Position numbers and translations under genes: made by a program
Assembly (NCBI GenBank): GCA_016808115.1
Contig: JAEQBH010006428.1
Location: forward strand, 1 to 64,000
Direction of reading: 5' to 3'
DNA length: 64,000 nucleotides
Source of the DNA: Tetrastigma voinierianum
Lineage: Eukaryota; Streptophyta; Magnoliopsida; Vitales; Vitaceae
In this document: in pieces, positions 1-10,835 of the stretch
Layout: each line of letters begins with the position of its first letter
How positions within the stretch are numbered: position 1 is the first letter of the stretch
Notes under the pieces: model-generated
Told to the model about the DNA's origin: nothing
The model's database searches: none
Seen by the model: the letters and a program-made list of their open reading frames with translations, nothing else

Positions 1-1569
1 ACTTAATCATCGAAGGCGGTCGTACCTTCGTCGGTCCACTGCGGGTTTATCACGTCGCTAATGCCTTAGAGGACGATCTAGGTAACAACAATTGGGGCCA
101 TATGTGGGAATCAAACAAAAATTCTCATCGACGACGCGCAAGAGCTTGGATCCAACTACTTTCTAGTACCCCTTCGCCACCAGTAGCTCTGCGGCTCCCT
201 TTACTTTATAGGCTCGTCGACACGATTCGCGAGTGAAAAGCAGCTTGGAGTGATCCAGTCGCTAGAGATCAATTCCTTCATTGGCGTCAAGACATGGAGA
301 AGAAATAGGAGGAGCAAGCAAGGAATATGAGGAAATTGTAGGATCATATTGAACATCTGCAACGTGAAAACGGTCGTTTGCGGGCCTAGGTAGAAAAAAG
401 GCGCGTTCTTGGCGAAAGAGACATCTGAGATAACGACGAGCAAGGTGCTTGACCGCTGCGATAAGAGGAAGAGGAGCCCATGGGTCCACGACACAATGTA
501 GATCTTAGGCGGGCTGACGAGTTGTCCTCGGAGCTCCGCTAAATCTCTCCCCCGGTAAAGTAGCGAGGTCAGGTCGCGTTAGAGACACTCGCGCCATGCA
601 CATTCGGCCCGATGCCGATGTGGCACATCGGATTAGGTAAGAAAAGAAATAGGCGCGGGCATAACCAATAAGCAAATGCACAGGAGCAGTTTACATTACC
701 CATGGGTAATGTAAGTATCTTTGCCAGTATACCCCGCCTTTGGTATAGGACCTACGCTATACATACCGCCTGCAGCAACAATTCAAAGTCCCGACGACAT
801 GCTCTCCTCGCCCCTAAGGCGACACATTCTCGACTACAAGCTGCCCCACAGGTTTGTCATACCAACTTTCACTATGTTTGATGGCTCTCTTGACCACTTA
901 TGATACTTGTCTTCCCGGAATTCTGATCGGGCGATGACTTTGAATGTCGGCAATGACCTTGCAAAGTTTTTCTATTGGTTTGCAAGGACTGCGCTACTTG
1001 GTTTCCGCAGCTCCGTGGCTTAATAAATTTTTGCGAACTTTGGGGAGCGTTCATCTCGCAGCACTTATGCTCAATGCGTCATAAAAGGAATATTAGTTCC
1101 TCACAAACTATTTTGAAACATGAAGAAGAGTCCATACGGGACTTCACAAGGAGGTTTGGGCAAGCCGTCCAACAAATAGAATTTTACAGCATGGATGCAA
1201 TCCTTCAGAACTTCAGGAGAAGCTTTGAGTCGTCGACTCCCTTCTTCCACTCGCTATCTCTAAACCCGCCGGCAACAATAGAAGAGTTATACGAGCGGGC
1301 AAACAGATACACAACGTTGGAGGAGGACAATATACGGCAGTAACCCGGATAGTCATGATCCTGAACTAATTTGGGTGAGAAAGATAAGGCGACGGGAAGG
1401 CGGGTCCACTTCAGGAAGGTTAGAGCGGGACCGGCGACCCCCAAGACCGAAATTTCATAAAAGGAGAGAGAGAGCCCCTCACAATTCACCTTGAATATCT
1501 CATACGAGAAGGTTGTTGCTCTCATTCGCGACGCAGTTTTTAAATGGCACACCGTCAGACGGATCCTGC
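1..1569 (+). mobile_element. Element C, left part: Tat-type Ty3/gypsy 5' region and gag
   Basis: This is the end of a 5' LTR plus primer-site region, leader and gag of a Ty3/gypsy element whose own start lies left of the window. The primer-site zone near 83-112 (AACAATTGGGGCC then TGTGGGAATC) resembles the AATTGGCGCC...TGTGGGAA start seen in many plant Tat-group elements. The element is cut at 1569/1570 by element A and resumes at 13954 with pol. The flanking five bases CCTGC (1565-1569) and CCTTC (13954-13958) differ at one base and fit the target-site duplication made by A. The segment reappears diverged at about 59730-61230. Sequence is decayed, with many stops. Confidence 0.8.
721..1343 (+). 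pseudogene. gag pseudogene of element C
   Basis: Conceptual translation gives retrotransposon Gag (capsid-like) sequence in shifting frames. The N-terminal part (721-900) holds a stretch like IPTFTMFDGSLDHL, matching the plant gypsy gag theme of a 'P.F..YDG..DP..H' block. The C-terminal part (975-1343) includes EESIRDFTRRFGQAVQQIE and a 'RANRYTTLEEDN' ending, both typical of Tat-type gag. Gag would form the particle that packages the RNA and reverse transcriptase. Stops and frameshifts between the two parts make it non-functional. The following bases up to 1569 continue gag-like sequence until element A interrupts it. Family assignment is by recognition of these motifs only. Confidence 0.75.
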
Positions 1570-1739
1570 TCATGAGTGTAAAACTCATCTATTTTTAATC
1601 TATTTTTTTAGCATGTTTTTAACAGTTTATTTAAGATCTATTTTTATGCAAAAATGTTGAATATTCATCAACTTTGTGTTTCTGAAAATTATTAGCAGGA
1701 GAGAATCGACAAAAAGAAGCAAAAAGAGACAAAGAAAAC

Positions 1740-2900
1740 GGCGATGCAGTACCGTGACCGCAGCCGATTATCGCGACACAAAAAATTCAAAGCGAGCCCA
1801 CGGGAACTATGTTGCGACCGACAAATTTATGTCGCGACAAGATTGGTCGAACTCAAAGAGTGAAGAGCTAAGGTCGCGACGGTAAAAGTTTTCTCTGTGA
1901 CGGGACTTGAAAGAAGATTTTGAAGAAAGCTGTCGCGACAACCCTGAAATCTATCGCGACATACTTAAGGTAAATGGTGAAGGAATTATGTCGCGATACT
2001 ATTTTTCATGTTGCAACATAAAAGCTGAAGACTAATGGATGAACTCTATTGCAACAAGAAAGTGCATCGCGACGAGATAATATCAGAAAACTGACAAATA
2101 TTGAATAAGTGTTTTTATGTTGCAACAAAGTTTGCAACATCAAGCAAACTCAAGGAAGAATCTGTCATGACAAAGATTATTTCTGTCGCGATAGACAAAA
2201 CATGAAGGAGGTGAATTCCCTATCGGGACAAGATGCTGAAGAGCAACATAAGAAGAATGGAAACAAAGAAACTTCTTGTTGCAACATAATCAAGAGTTGC
2301 AGGAAAACCTGTGTCGCAACAAAGAAGTTTTCTGTCGCGACAATAAAAGCTAAGGAATGATAAAATTCTTTCGAGACAAGAGAAAAGTAGGTCACGAATA
2401 AATTTAAGAAGACTTGAGAATTTCCAAGGCAATTGTGTCACAACATATAATTCTATGTCTCGACAAACAACTTCGACAAGTAATGAGAACACGAGAAAGA
2501 AAGTGCGAAAGCCCGCGACCATAGAGTTTCTTGTCGCGATAGAAAAGTGCTAAGGACTTAAAGAAATCCTATCGCGATAGAGGCAACTCTGTCGCGACAA
2601 AGTTGCCAGGCTGAAAAACAATTGTTTGTCGCGACAAGGAAAATTATGTCGCGACATACTCCAGAAGGACAAGGACATGATAAGGCTGGGTCTTGAGCTT
2701 GAGGGTTTGGTGTCCCAGACCTGAGGCATTTTTGTCTTGACAATAACAAGACTGCTGAAAGAAATTTATTTCACGACATCAACAAAGTATGTCGCAACAA
2801 AATCAAGAACAAGCCTAGAGAAAAGGTTGCGACAGAAAAACGAGAAGCTACGACATAGGAAGCGACAAAGACTAGAAGTTCTGTCGCGACAGAACTTTCT
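1740..2900 (+). promoter_or_regulatory. Array of TGTCGCGACA palindromes in the U3 of the A 5' LTR
   Basis: The perfect 10 bp palindrome TGTCGCGACA occurs at 1931, 2333, 2590, 2627, 2647 and 2882. Many one- or two-base variants lie between them, such as TGTTGCAACA, TGTCATGACA and TGTCGCGATA. The array ends about 90 bp before the TATA box, as expected for upstream promoter elements. The 3' LTR and the third LTR copy (61231 onward) carry the same array. A binding role is inference. Confidence 0.7.
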
Positions 2901-2984
2901 ATGTCATGACAAAGAGACCAATTTGGGCCAGAATTTTGGGGATACAAGATGCAATTAATGAAGTGAGGCCCAACATTGGAAAGC

Positions 2985-2993
2985 CTATAAATA
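2985..2993 (+). promoter_or_regulatory. TATA box of the A 5' LTR
   Basis: CCTATAAATACACGC is the best plant TATA context in the LTR. It lies just after the palindrome array and is kept in the other LTR copies (about 12251, about 12466 and about 62696). Transcription of the element would start about 30 bp downstream. Confidence 0.65.
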
Positions 2994-4482
2994 CACGCTT
3001 TTGGGAAATGTACGGAGCTTCGATCGTGACTCTAGGATTTTTGAATTGGTTGAAGACTCTTGTACATTTTTATTTATTTTTTCTTTTCCATTTGGTAGAT
3101 TTAGCTTAGTATAGTTTTCTTTAGTCAGTTTATTTTCCTTTAATTTTCTTGATTTGGGTATTGTATTGAAGTGTAGCTTTGAGCTAGTATTTCTTTATAA
3201 ATTCTTATTTTCATTAACTGTTTTATTTAAATGGATGTTGAAAGGTTTATAGAGTTCATTTATTTCAATTTGTTTATAATTTCAGTGAATTTTCCTGATC
3301 AGTTAGTCACTGAAATGAGTAAACCAATTTTGAGAAGTTGAGCTCATTGGAAATGAGTCTTTGATGATAGTCATTTTCTTTGCGTCGGGAGGAAGGGAAG
3401 CTTTAATTAGAATTCTTGAATTTATTTGATTGGTATTGTTATAAATTTACTAGTGCGGAGTGTACTTGATGCAAAAATGCGTGTCTCACTCGATTTCCAT
3501 GAGGCCTACGGGTGACACGAGATGGAGAAATCCCGAGGTGTAGAGCAGGTTCCTTGTGGGTATGGTAAGAGATAATACTATGGAACTAATGAACTTTGAA
3601 GGATTACTCGGATAGATCCTGACTTACTTATAAGGGCGTTGAGATAAGTTGAATGAGTATCGATTAATCACTCGAAGGTTTCTCCTCTTTCGATGAATTG
3701 ATTCCTGATCTCATGTTGGCGAGATCTAGTAAGAGATTTACATCAAAAGTGTAGAGGTGGTGTCAATCAAATTGGAGAAGGCTTGCATATCCTATCTATG
3801 GGGGTAGGAATTCTTTGTCCTTAGATCCCGAGTATGAAATGCGAAAAATACTTGATTCTTAGAAAGAGGGTTATATATTACAAGTAACTGATTAGAATCA
3901 TGTCTCAAAATGAATATGAACCTTTAATCAGTGAAAAGTATTGTTAAGGGAGAAATCTAAACCATACTACCTTGCATCTTTGACAAACTTAGTCTTCCAA
4001 TTGATGGCTGAGCTAAAAATTGAAATGATTCAGAAATTGATTATTATTAACTGATCCAAATCCAGTTTTGTCTCACTCAGTGAATCACCAACCCCAATTT
4101 TATTAAACTTTATGCTTGTATATTTAATATTTCCATCTAGGACTACATTTAAGTCATTTATTATCATATCAGTGGAGTTCAAATAGTAATGATTTTGAGT
4201 AGTTGGGGTAATTAGTCTTTTGATCGATTTATCATTTGTCCTTGTGGGAATGATATCTAGACTTTAAATATCCACTTCTATTACTTGTACGCCCTGTGCA
4301 CTTGCAATGATTAAGACCACAAACAAAAATTTTAAATGACTCATCTTACAAGAGAAAACAATTCCATTTTTTCATACATATGAAAAATGGTCTCAACAAG
4401 TTTATGGTATTGTTGCCTGGGATTAGATAATACTCCTTTGGTAACAATGTCATAAATTTGCATATGTCATTTGGTCATATCA

Positions 4483-4779
4483 AGTTTTTTAAGCCTTGGA
4501 TTCTTGGGGATAGATGACAACGTTTAAAGATCAATATTCCTAACAGGATTTACCAATTTGGACATTTTCTTTTTAATATTTTTTTAGAAAATCTACTTGA
4601 GTTTAGCGTATTTGAAGAAGCTACTAACATTTTTCTATGAGCATAATGCTTAGATATTGTTTCCCACAGATTCATTTGATCTTACTTGTGTTTATTCGGG
4701 AAAGATTTTAAATACATAGAAGATCAAAAGCAAATCTGTTTGCCTCTAGACAACGAAAATAGAGATAACACTATAAAAT
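4483..4779 (+). other. Leader of element A, possible worn primer-binding site
   Basis: This is non-coding sequence between the 5' LTR and gag. The first 45 bases (AAGCCTTGGATTCTTGGGGA and neighbours) could be a mutated TGGCGCCGTTGCCGGGGA-type primer site, but the match is too poor to call. I see nothing else. Confidence 0.35.
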
Positions 4780-6330
4780 TTGAGAAGAGTCACCGGTGTA
4801 GAATCTAGAAATGGCACATCAGGAGCGGTGCGGGTTATTCGAGAAAGAAGAAGAAGAAGTAGAGAGAAATCAAAGGCACAATCTTATGGGACTTTTGGAG
4901 CTATTATCGAGATGAGGTACTCCTGGCACGGCAAGACTGACCTACAATTGGAAGCAAGCGATTTTGAGTTGGAAGCGACGATTACTAGGTGCAGCAACAC
5001 CAATTCATAGGCGATGAGCATATGGGGAGATTCATGAGGATGGCCCGACACGGTCAAAGGCTGAATGGGGTGGGAACCCGAGAAATGTCAACTATGACTC
5101 TTCCCACTTTCACTCGAGATGTGGCGGCAAACATGGTTTGGTTCATTGCTAGTGGGATCGATGAACACTTGGGAAGAGTTGGTAGAGGCCTATATGAGTT
5201 GATTTTTCCTCCGGCTTTGCTTGTTGAGAGAAGAGGGAAATAGTGTTTTGGCAGGAGAAAGAGGAGAGTCTCTACAATGCATGGGAGAGATTCAAGAGAT
5301 TGCTGAAAATATGTCCTATGCATGGAATAGATCTAACCACTCTGATGGATATATTCTATCATGCCATGAATTATGCCTCCAAGGGTATAATTGATGCATC
5401 ATGTTGTGGAGCTTTTAAAAGAAGAAATGAAGAGGAGGCAAGGAAACTGATTGAAGACCTTGCCAAATGCAACTACGAGGCTCCATCTGAAGCTTTAAGG
5501 AGTAGCAGCAAACTGAGAGGAAGTGGTCTTATTGGACTAGACAGAATGACAGCCATAGAAGCAAAACTGGATGTAGTTATGAACAAACTGGGGAACAATG
5601 AGAAAATAATGCATACTGCACATGAAGTGGAAACTTGATAAAAGAAGGAATGAGAAACTTGATCTTGGGGACTAGTTGAAGAGCCCTATCAAGTTGAGGA
5701 GGCACAGTACCTCAATGCAAATAGGAGCTACACCTTTAAACCTAACCCCAACCTGCCAACACACTATATACCAGCACTGAGGAACCATGAAAGCTTTTCA
5801 TATGGTGGAGGAACACAACAGGGCCTTTGACTGACCGAAGTACCATGAGGGCTTATGCTCAAGCTACGGGTTCAATATGACAACAACAACATCACTTAGG
5901 GATAATAGAGAATGTAGTGAAAAAAGGACTCAATCTTTTGAAGATCCAGATGATGCAATTCATAGGGAAAACAAAAGAAATTTTGAATATGCATGAGAAA
6001 AGATTTTACGAAATTGAGAATTTCCAAACGAAACCCTGTGTGTTTCAGAAAGCGAATACTAAGGCTTCATTGAGGAACTTAGAGCTCAAGTAGGGCAGTT
6101 AGCCCTATCCTTGCAAAACCAATCCATAAATTCATTTCCTAGTAGTACAAAGATAAATCATATATCACACCTACTACATTGAGAAGTAATGAAGAATTGC
6201 AAGGAAACAAGAAGATGTAGGACAAAGTAGGCATTGGAAATGAATTAAGGAAGAATAGCTCAGCCTAGAAGGGCAAACAAAGAGATGCTGACAAGAAGTC
6301 ATCAAGCAACATATGTCTAGGTAGGGACAT
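4780..6330 (+). pseudogene. Athila-like gag pseudogene of element A
   Basis: Frames at 4780-5010, 4989-5243 and 5243-5638 chain together into an Athila-type Gag. The best part is 5243-5638: ESLYNAWERFKRLLKICPMH, then a block ending in EEARKLIEDLAKCNYEAPSE, matching the 'E.W.RFK.LL..CP.HG' and 'EE...LLE..A.NNYQWPSE' blocks of Athila Gag. Downstream, around 5695-5830, a Tyr/Pro/Asn-rich stretch followed by 'LRNHESFSYGGG' matches the usual 'GWRNHPNFSW' segment. Near 6085-6150 'LRAQVGQLALSLQNQ' matches the C-terminal 'QIGQLA..L..R' helix. Frames change several times and stops occur after 5638. Gag would form the capsid. After about 6330 the pol expected in Athila is absent. Confidence 0.75.
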
Positions 6331-6900
6331 TAAACTGGGCAGCTCCTTGGGAGGCAACAGAAGCAGGATTTTTAATTTGTTAAGTTTTAATAGTTCGATT
6401 AATTCAGTTAAATCTGGTGAGGTTGTTGTTTTAGCTTAAATATGTTAGTAGTTTTTATTTTCAATTGTTGTTGATTTTTCAGAACAATGAAGCTAAATTC
6501 AAGAAGAATTTTATTAAGAAGCACACTGTCTCAAAAAGAAATATCTGAAAATGACAATAAGGGGAGTATTTCTAATTCCTTCAACTTGTTTTTAATGATA
6601 ATGCATAATTGAAGATTAAGAGAATGTGTTTTAGTTTAAAAGAAAAAAAGGAAATATTGGCTTTGTTGAGTAAAAATATATTCTGAATATCTGAGGCAAA
6701 TCTTATTGAATTAAGAAATGAAACAAGTTTTCATACTTGAATTGAGGATCTTTGATTGTTTAAGTAAATTTTCACAAGTATGATCAAATGAGTAAGAGTG
6801 GATGCACTGCGCCATCTCTGAGAGAAAACGGAGAAAGATGTAATTTTATAAGGTGTAGTTAAATGTCGCAGCAGTTGATTTAGGAATCAAATTGAAAAAG
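6330..6900 (+). other. Non-coding internal segment of element A where pol would be expected
   Basis: AT-rich sequence without a credible ORF joins the gag end directly to the second-ORF promoter region. No aspartic protease, YxDD or integrase motif is seen. It begins with a stretch (near 6340-6480) like the post-gag or post-pol spacer of Athila elements, with GGGAGGCAACAGA resembling the CTTGGGAGGCAACCC motif that usually follows pol. This fits a clean loss of pol. Confidence 0.5.
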
Positions 6901-6906
6901 AAGGTT

Positions 6907-7272
6907 TATGTTGTGACACAATTCTTTAATGTCGCGACATAAATTCAAAAGAGCACTAAAAAGAATGTCGCAACATACTTTCTCTGTGTCGCGACATAAA
7001 TAAATATTGCACTCAATTTAAAAAGGAAAGTTTATGTCGTGACACAAAGTTTCAATGTTGTGACACAAACTCGAGATGATGCGAAAGCGATTGTCGTGAC
7101 ATTTCTTCTGAATATTGCAACATTGCCGGGCCCGGTTCCAATTGATTGCAAAACTATGTTGCGACAATTATTTCTATCTCTCCTGACATCGCATTAAAAA
7201 TGGAACAAACCATAAGGCGGTTGTTGTCGCGACATTTAATGAAGGGCACCATCAAACAGTTGGCTTATAAAT
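6907..7272 (+). promoter_or_regulatory. Internal palindrome cluster and TATA box upstream of the A env-like ORF
   Basis: About nine TGTCGCGACA-type sites lie in 330 bp. Three are perfect (6930, 6987, 7225); others are TGTTGTGACA, TGTCGCAACA, TGTCGTGACA and TGTTGCGACA. They are followed by GGCTTATAAATTAAA (TATA core 7264-7272), then a CT-rich stretch with CTCTCAACCTTCTCAGC resembling a plant 5' leader, then ACCATG at 7391-7396. The order copies the LTR promoter: palindromes, TATA box, transcript. I infer an internal promoter for the second ORF. Confidence 0.6.
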
Positions 7273-7393
7273 TAAATTTTTTTGAAAACTGAAGGGTCAC
7301 CTTTCTCATAAACTCTCAACCTTCTCAGCTTCTTCACTTAAATCTCTCTCATCTCGACCCCTAAAACCTTAAGTTCCAAAACCTAACCCTACC

Positions 7394-9113
7394 ATGTCGA
7401 CCCCACAATCCGTTTCCAAACCTCAGCGAAATAATGGAAGAGTACATTGAGTTGTAAAAATGAAATAGAGCAGTTTCTCGACGTGACTAAGCAAGTTGAG
7501 GAAGGGATGATGAAAATGAAAGAGCATCTGCCGAGACCGGTGGAAGAATCGAAAGAAAAGGGTGCAGGATGAAGCTAAGCGGGAGCAAGGAAAGATGGGA
7601 GCAAGAAGCTTTGTTTAGAAAATAAAAACAAGCCCTAATGGAAAGAAGTTTGAAGGACCAGGCTTCATTGCGAAAGGGGGATTCAAAAGCTTATCTCCCA
7701 TTTCTATTTGAAATGTTGGAAAAGAGGATGGTAGTCAGCTAGGTGAACCTGAGAACACAGTTTGTGTTGTTTTGGGGAATAAATTCTTTGCTAATTTGGT
7801 AGAGAGGGAAGGAAAGAAAGTATATGTCAGAGGGCATTGTGTAGACTTAAGCAAAGGAAGAGACAAATAGATTGTATAGTCTGGGGGTGCAAAAGGATGG
7901 CTCGAAGTTCAAGAAACAACTAAGGTAACCAAAACACCAAAAAATAGTAGACCTACTAACGGCTGGAAAATGAGAATGGAAAGGAATAAAGAAAACTCCT
8001 TTTAAATCCATTGCCATAGGAGATCTGACTAAAGAAGCCAAGGTATGGTTCTACTTTATCAGTTCTATCCTTATGTCATCAAAGCATCTCAACACAGTGA
8101 GAAGGGAGGAAGCAATCCTCCTTTATGCATTCTTTGAAGGGTTCTGAATAAATGTGGGAGAAAAATCATTGAAAAAATTCATATTGGGCTACTATGAAAG
8201 CAATTGCAGGGGCTGGATTCCACACCCAACCACAATAACCACACTCTGTATTAAAGGGGGAGTTGAGGAAGAATGGGGGACTGAGGAAACCTACCCCAGG
8301 GCCTCATCTCGGCTTTAGCAGCGAGGAGTAACTAAAGGTGAAAGAAGCAGGAGGGAAGGAAAAGAAAAAGTGGAAGAAGAAAAAGAATATGGAGGGTACA
8401 TTGAGCCAGAACAATGTGAAAGCCCAACTCCAATGCAACAAAAAGCTCAGAGAAGTCAAAGCCCATTTGGGAATGCATCCCTAGAGCTGAGACAAATCCA
8501 TCAGTACATGGAGGCTCCAACTACAATTAAGAGATGAGTACATGGAGGCAGAACTGAGAAGAAGGGACCAAAATTTGGAGGATGTTTAAGAAAAAAAGAT
8601 GAAGAATGGAGAGGTGAAGTAGAAAAGAGGGACCAGTACTGGTCGAATAGTATAGGACACATGAAGTGGAGTTTTAGACTAATGAATTATGAGCAAATAA
8701 ACAATAGAACATTCCTTGAGTCATTGGCTAAAAGGCGGAAGGCCGACAAGAAGCGTGCAAAAATCTTGGACTGGGCTATGAAGGCAGTCTCGAACAAAAA
8801 GAAAGTGCCATTGCCACAAATAAGAATCTCAGATTGTGTGCCATACACAATAGTCTCGAGCTTAGTCAGTACTACCTTTCTTAAACCTAAATCCAGATAT
8901 AAAAGGCCCTTCTACACCCTGTAAAGAAACATCCAAAATAAAACCCCTAGTACATCAGGGAAGAAAGAACTCACCCTAGTAGAGGAGGTAGAAGAATATC
9001 TAAGGATGGAAGCAGCAAAGGAGAGGGATGAAGGAATAGAAAATAGCTCAACTTACTATTCCATCTCCTCATCCTCTCTGTACTCAATGTCCAGTCATCA
9101 AAATAGTCAATAA
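7394..9113 (+). pseudogene. Env-like second ORF of element A (Athila ORF, 'plant transposon protein' family), broken
   Basis: The start is ATG 7394 in an ACC-ATG context (MSTPQSVSKP...). Around 8000-8330 the translation 'GDLTKEAKVWFYFISSILMS' followed by a 'REEAILLYAFFEGF' block and 'GWIPHPTTITTLC' matches the conserved core ('A..W..F....L.P..H...V..E...LL.A...G..I.VG.......L..P.LIT.LC') shared by the env-position ORF of Athila elements and the family annotated as putative plant transposon protein. An acidic/Lys-rich tail continues (8340-8920) and the C-terminus is a Ser/Glu-rich stretch ending at TAA 9111-9113. Frameshifts and a TGA inside the core (about 8145) break it. Function is unknown; an envelope role has been suggested for Athila but not shown here. 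Confidence 0.6.
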
Positions 9114-10820
9114 AATAAAAAGAATTCTTTGTTCATTTGTGTTTTTGATTTATTGTGGTGTTTTGCTTAATTTTCTCTGCTTCATGATTGATAATTACTT
9201 TGTTGAATAATTGAAAAACCAACTACTTGGATCAGGTGTCTAATTCTTCTGATATATTTGGTTGAATTGAATTGATAAATTGTGGTTGTGTTGAATTGTT
9301 TTGAGCTGAATGCATGATCAAATAAACTTCTTGAATTGATTAAAGCAACCTGACAACAAATCAAAAGCGAACAAAAATTGATAGATGCATTGGGGTAGTA
9401 TGAAATAAATGGAAATAGAAAGTTGTAAGATTATGAATAAATATGTTGAACTTCAAGAATAAGGAAGGTTTTACTAAATTGATGGAACAGATGAAACTTA
9501 TAATTCTGTTTGATGTAAATAGTTTGGTCATAAAATCCTGATAACTTTGTACATGGTCAATAGTAACTCTGGAAAGAATTGTGCCAAGATTAGGAACATC
9601 TTTTGGGATACATCACAGTAGACTCTCCAATGTCCGCGAACTTCTTAGATTATTAGTCAAGACGAAATCCTAGGCAATACCACTAACAGGAAATGATTTA
9701 GGCCATCCTTGGAAGTTTGACCATTTCAAAGCCTACCCCTATGATATGCATAAGCATATACCACACAGTTCCTGAGCTTAAAGCTGAATTTCATTGACCG
9801 ACAATAGAAGCCGATCCCTTCCTTACATACGATCTATAGTAAGAACCATATTTGCCCGGTGCTGAGACAAAGACATGTGTGAGAATGTACAAGTTTAGGG
9901 GAATATCATTTTAAGATGTAGAAAAGAAGAGAGTGGGTTGAGAGAAAGTGCATAGAGATAATAAGAGATAAAAAGAAAAGATGAAAGAAGCTGTCAAAAA
10001 CATCAAGAGGAATGAGTTAGTATTGTAGCCTTCCTCCTTGGAACAATTAAGTCCTTAGGGGTGTTCAACACCTAATACCTATGCGGTGGTATGAGGATTA
10101 TTGACAAGTTTGTTAAGGGTGGTAGAAAGCTTAAAAAAGACCAACATCGCACCATTCCCAAGAATTAGATGAGGTAGAGTGACAAAGCTTCTAAAATAAG
10201 AGGAGAAAAGTATCTTCTAGGTGTGAACAATGAAAGAGAAAAGATATTGGGTGAAGAATATGCAAAAAAGATGCACTAAATGCATTTGGGAAGGTTAGAA
10301 AATTACGATCAAGAGAAATTATCAAAGGAAAGATGTAAGCGTTCTAGAATGCAGGTTAAATTGAAGCCTAAAATGTCTAATTATCTACCTCATTACCCAA
10401 ACCACACATTCTGAAACCTAAAATACCTATTTGATTTTGAAGGTGGTATTATGCTTACATTAGTGGATATTAATATGACAAACAAGCATATGAGACTTTA
10501 AAAATGAAAGAGAGTATGCCAACTGAGTAATATCCCAGAAGCAAGAACTGGTTTACCAAAGAAAAAGAGTAAGACCGACACACACACAAATCGGGATTGA
10601 ATGATTGGTGTTACACACTATAAATTATTGGTTGGTTGAGTGAACTCGGTGAAAATCTTCACGAATCTAGATTGGAAACATGTTTTACAATTAATCAATA
10701 ACTAACTTATGTTTCCTACCCAATTGAGGTGTGAATAGAAAAATGTCTTTAAAATAAAAGTTAAACTGTATGAGGGCAAACAAAATTTTCTTTTCTTTGC
10801 TTGGGGATAAGCAAAACTTT
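9114..10820 (+). other. 3' non-coding internal region of element A
   Basis: There is no credible gene. Around 9690-9720 the sequence GGAAATGATTTAGGCCATCC is shared with element E (about 44108-44127), showing that A and E descend from related non-autonomous elements. The stretch ends in a short T/A-rich zone and the polypurine tract. Confidence 0.55.
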
Positions 10821-10835
10821 AAGTTTGGGGGAATT
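10821..10835 (+). other. Polypurine tract of element A
   Basis: AAGTTTGGGGGAATT sits directly before the 3' LTR (TGATGAG). It is the usual plus-strand primer site of Athila/Tat-type elements and fixes the LTR boundary at 10836. Confidence 0.8.

Larger units (their letters stand above)
1570..4482 (+). repeat. 5' LTR of element A (2.9 kb)
   Basis: The LTR is collinear with 10836-13953 and with 61231-64000. It opens with a short hairpin (GATGAGT, loop GTAAA, ACTCATC; the first G is C in this copy). A U3-like zone of about 1.2 kb is studded with TGTCGCGACA-type palindromes, then a TATA box at 2985-2993, then about 1.5 kb of AT-rich sequence. The remaining 3' part has no ORF that I trust. It is 205 bp shorter than the 3' LTR because the 3' copy has a core-promoter duplication. 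Confidence 0.85.

Noticed and set aside
1931..1940. TGTCGCGACA as a classical auxin-response (TGTCTC/TGTCGG) everted pair or CAMTA CGCG box
   Set aside because: The half sites overlap, giving no usable spacing for an ARF dimer, and the flanks of CGCG are T and A, which do not fit VCGCGB. Factor identity is left open.
1740..2900. Regularly spaced palindromes as a CRISPR-like array
   Set aside because: Repeats are only 10 bp, spacing is irregular, and the context is a plant LTR. No cas-like gene is present.
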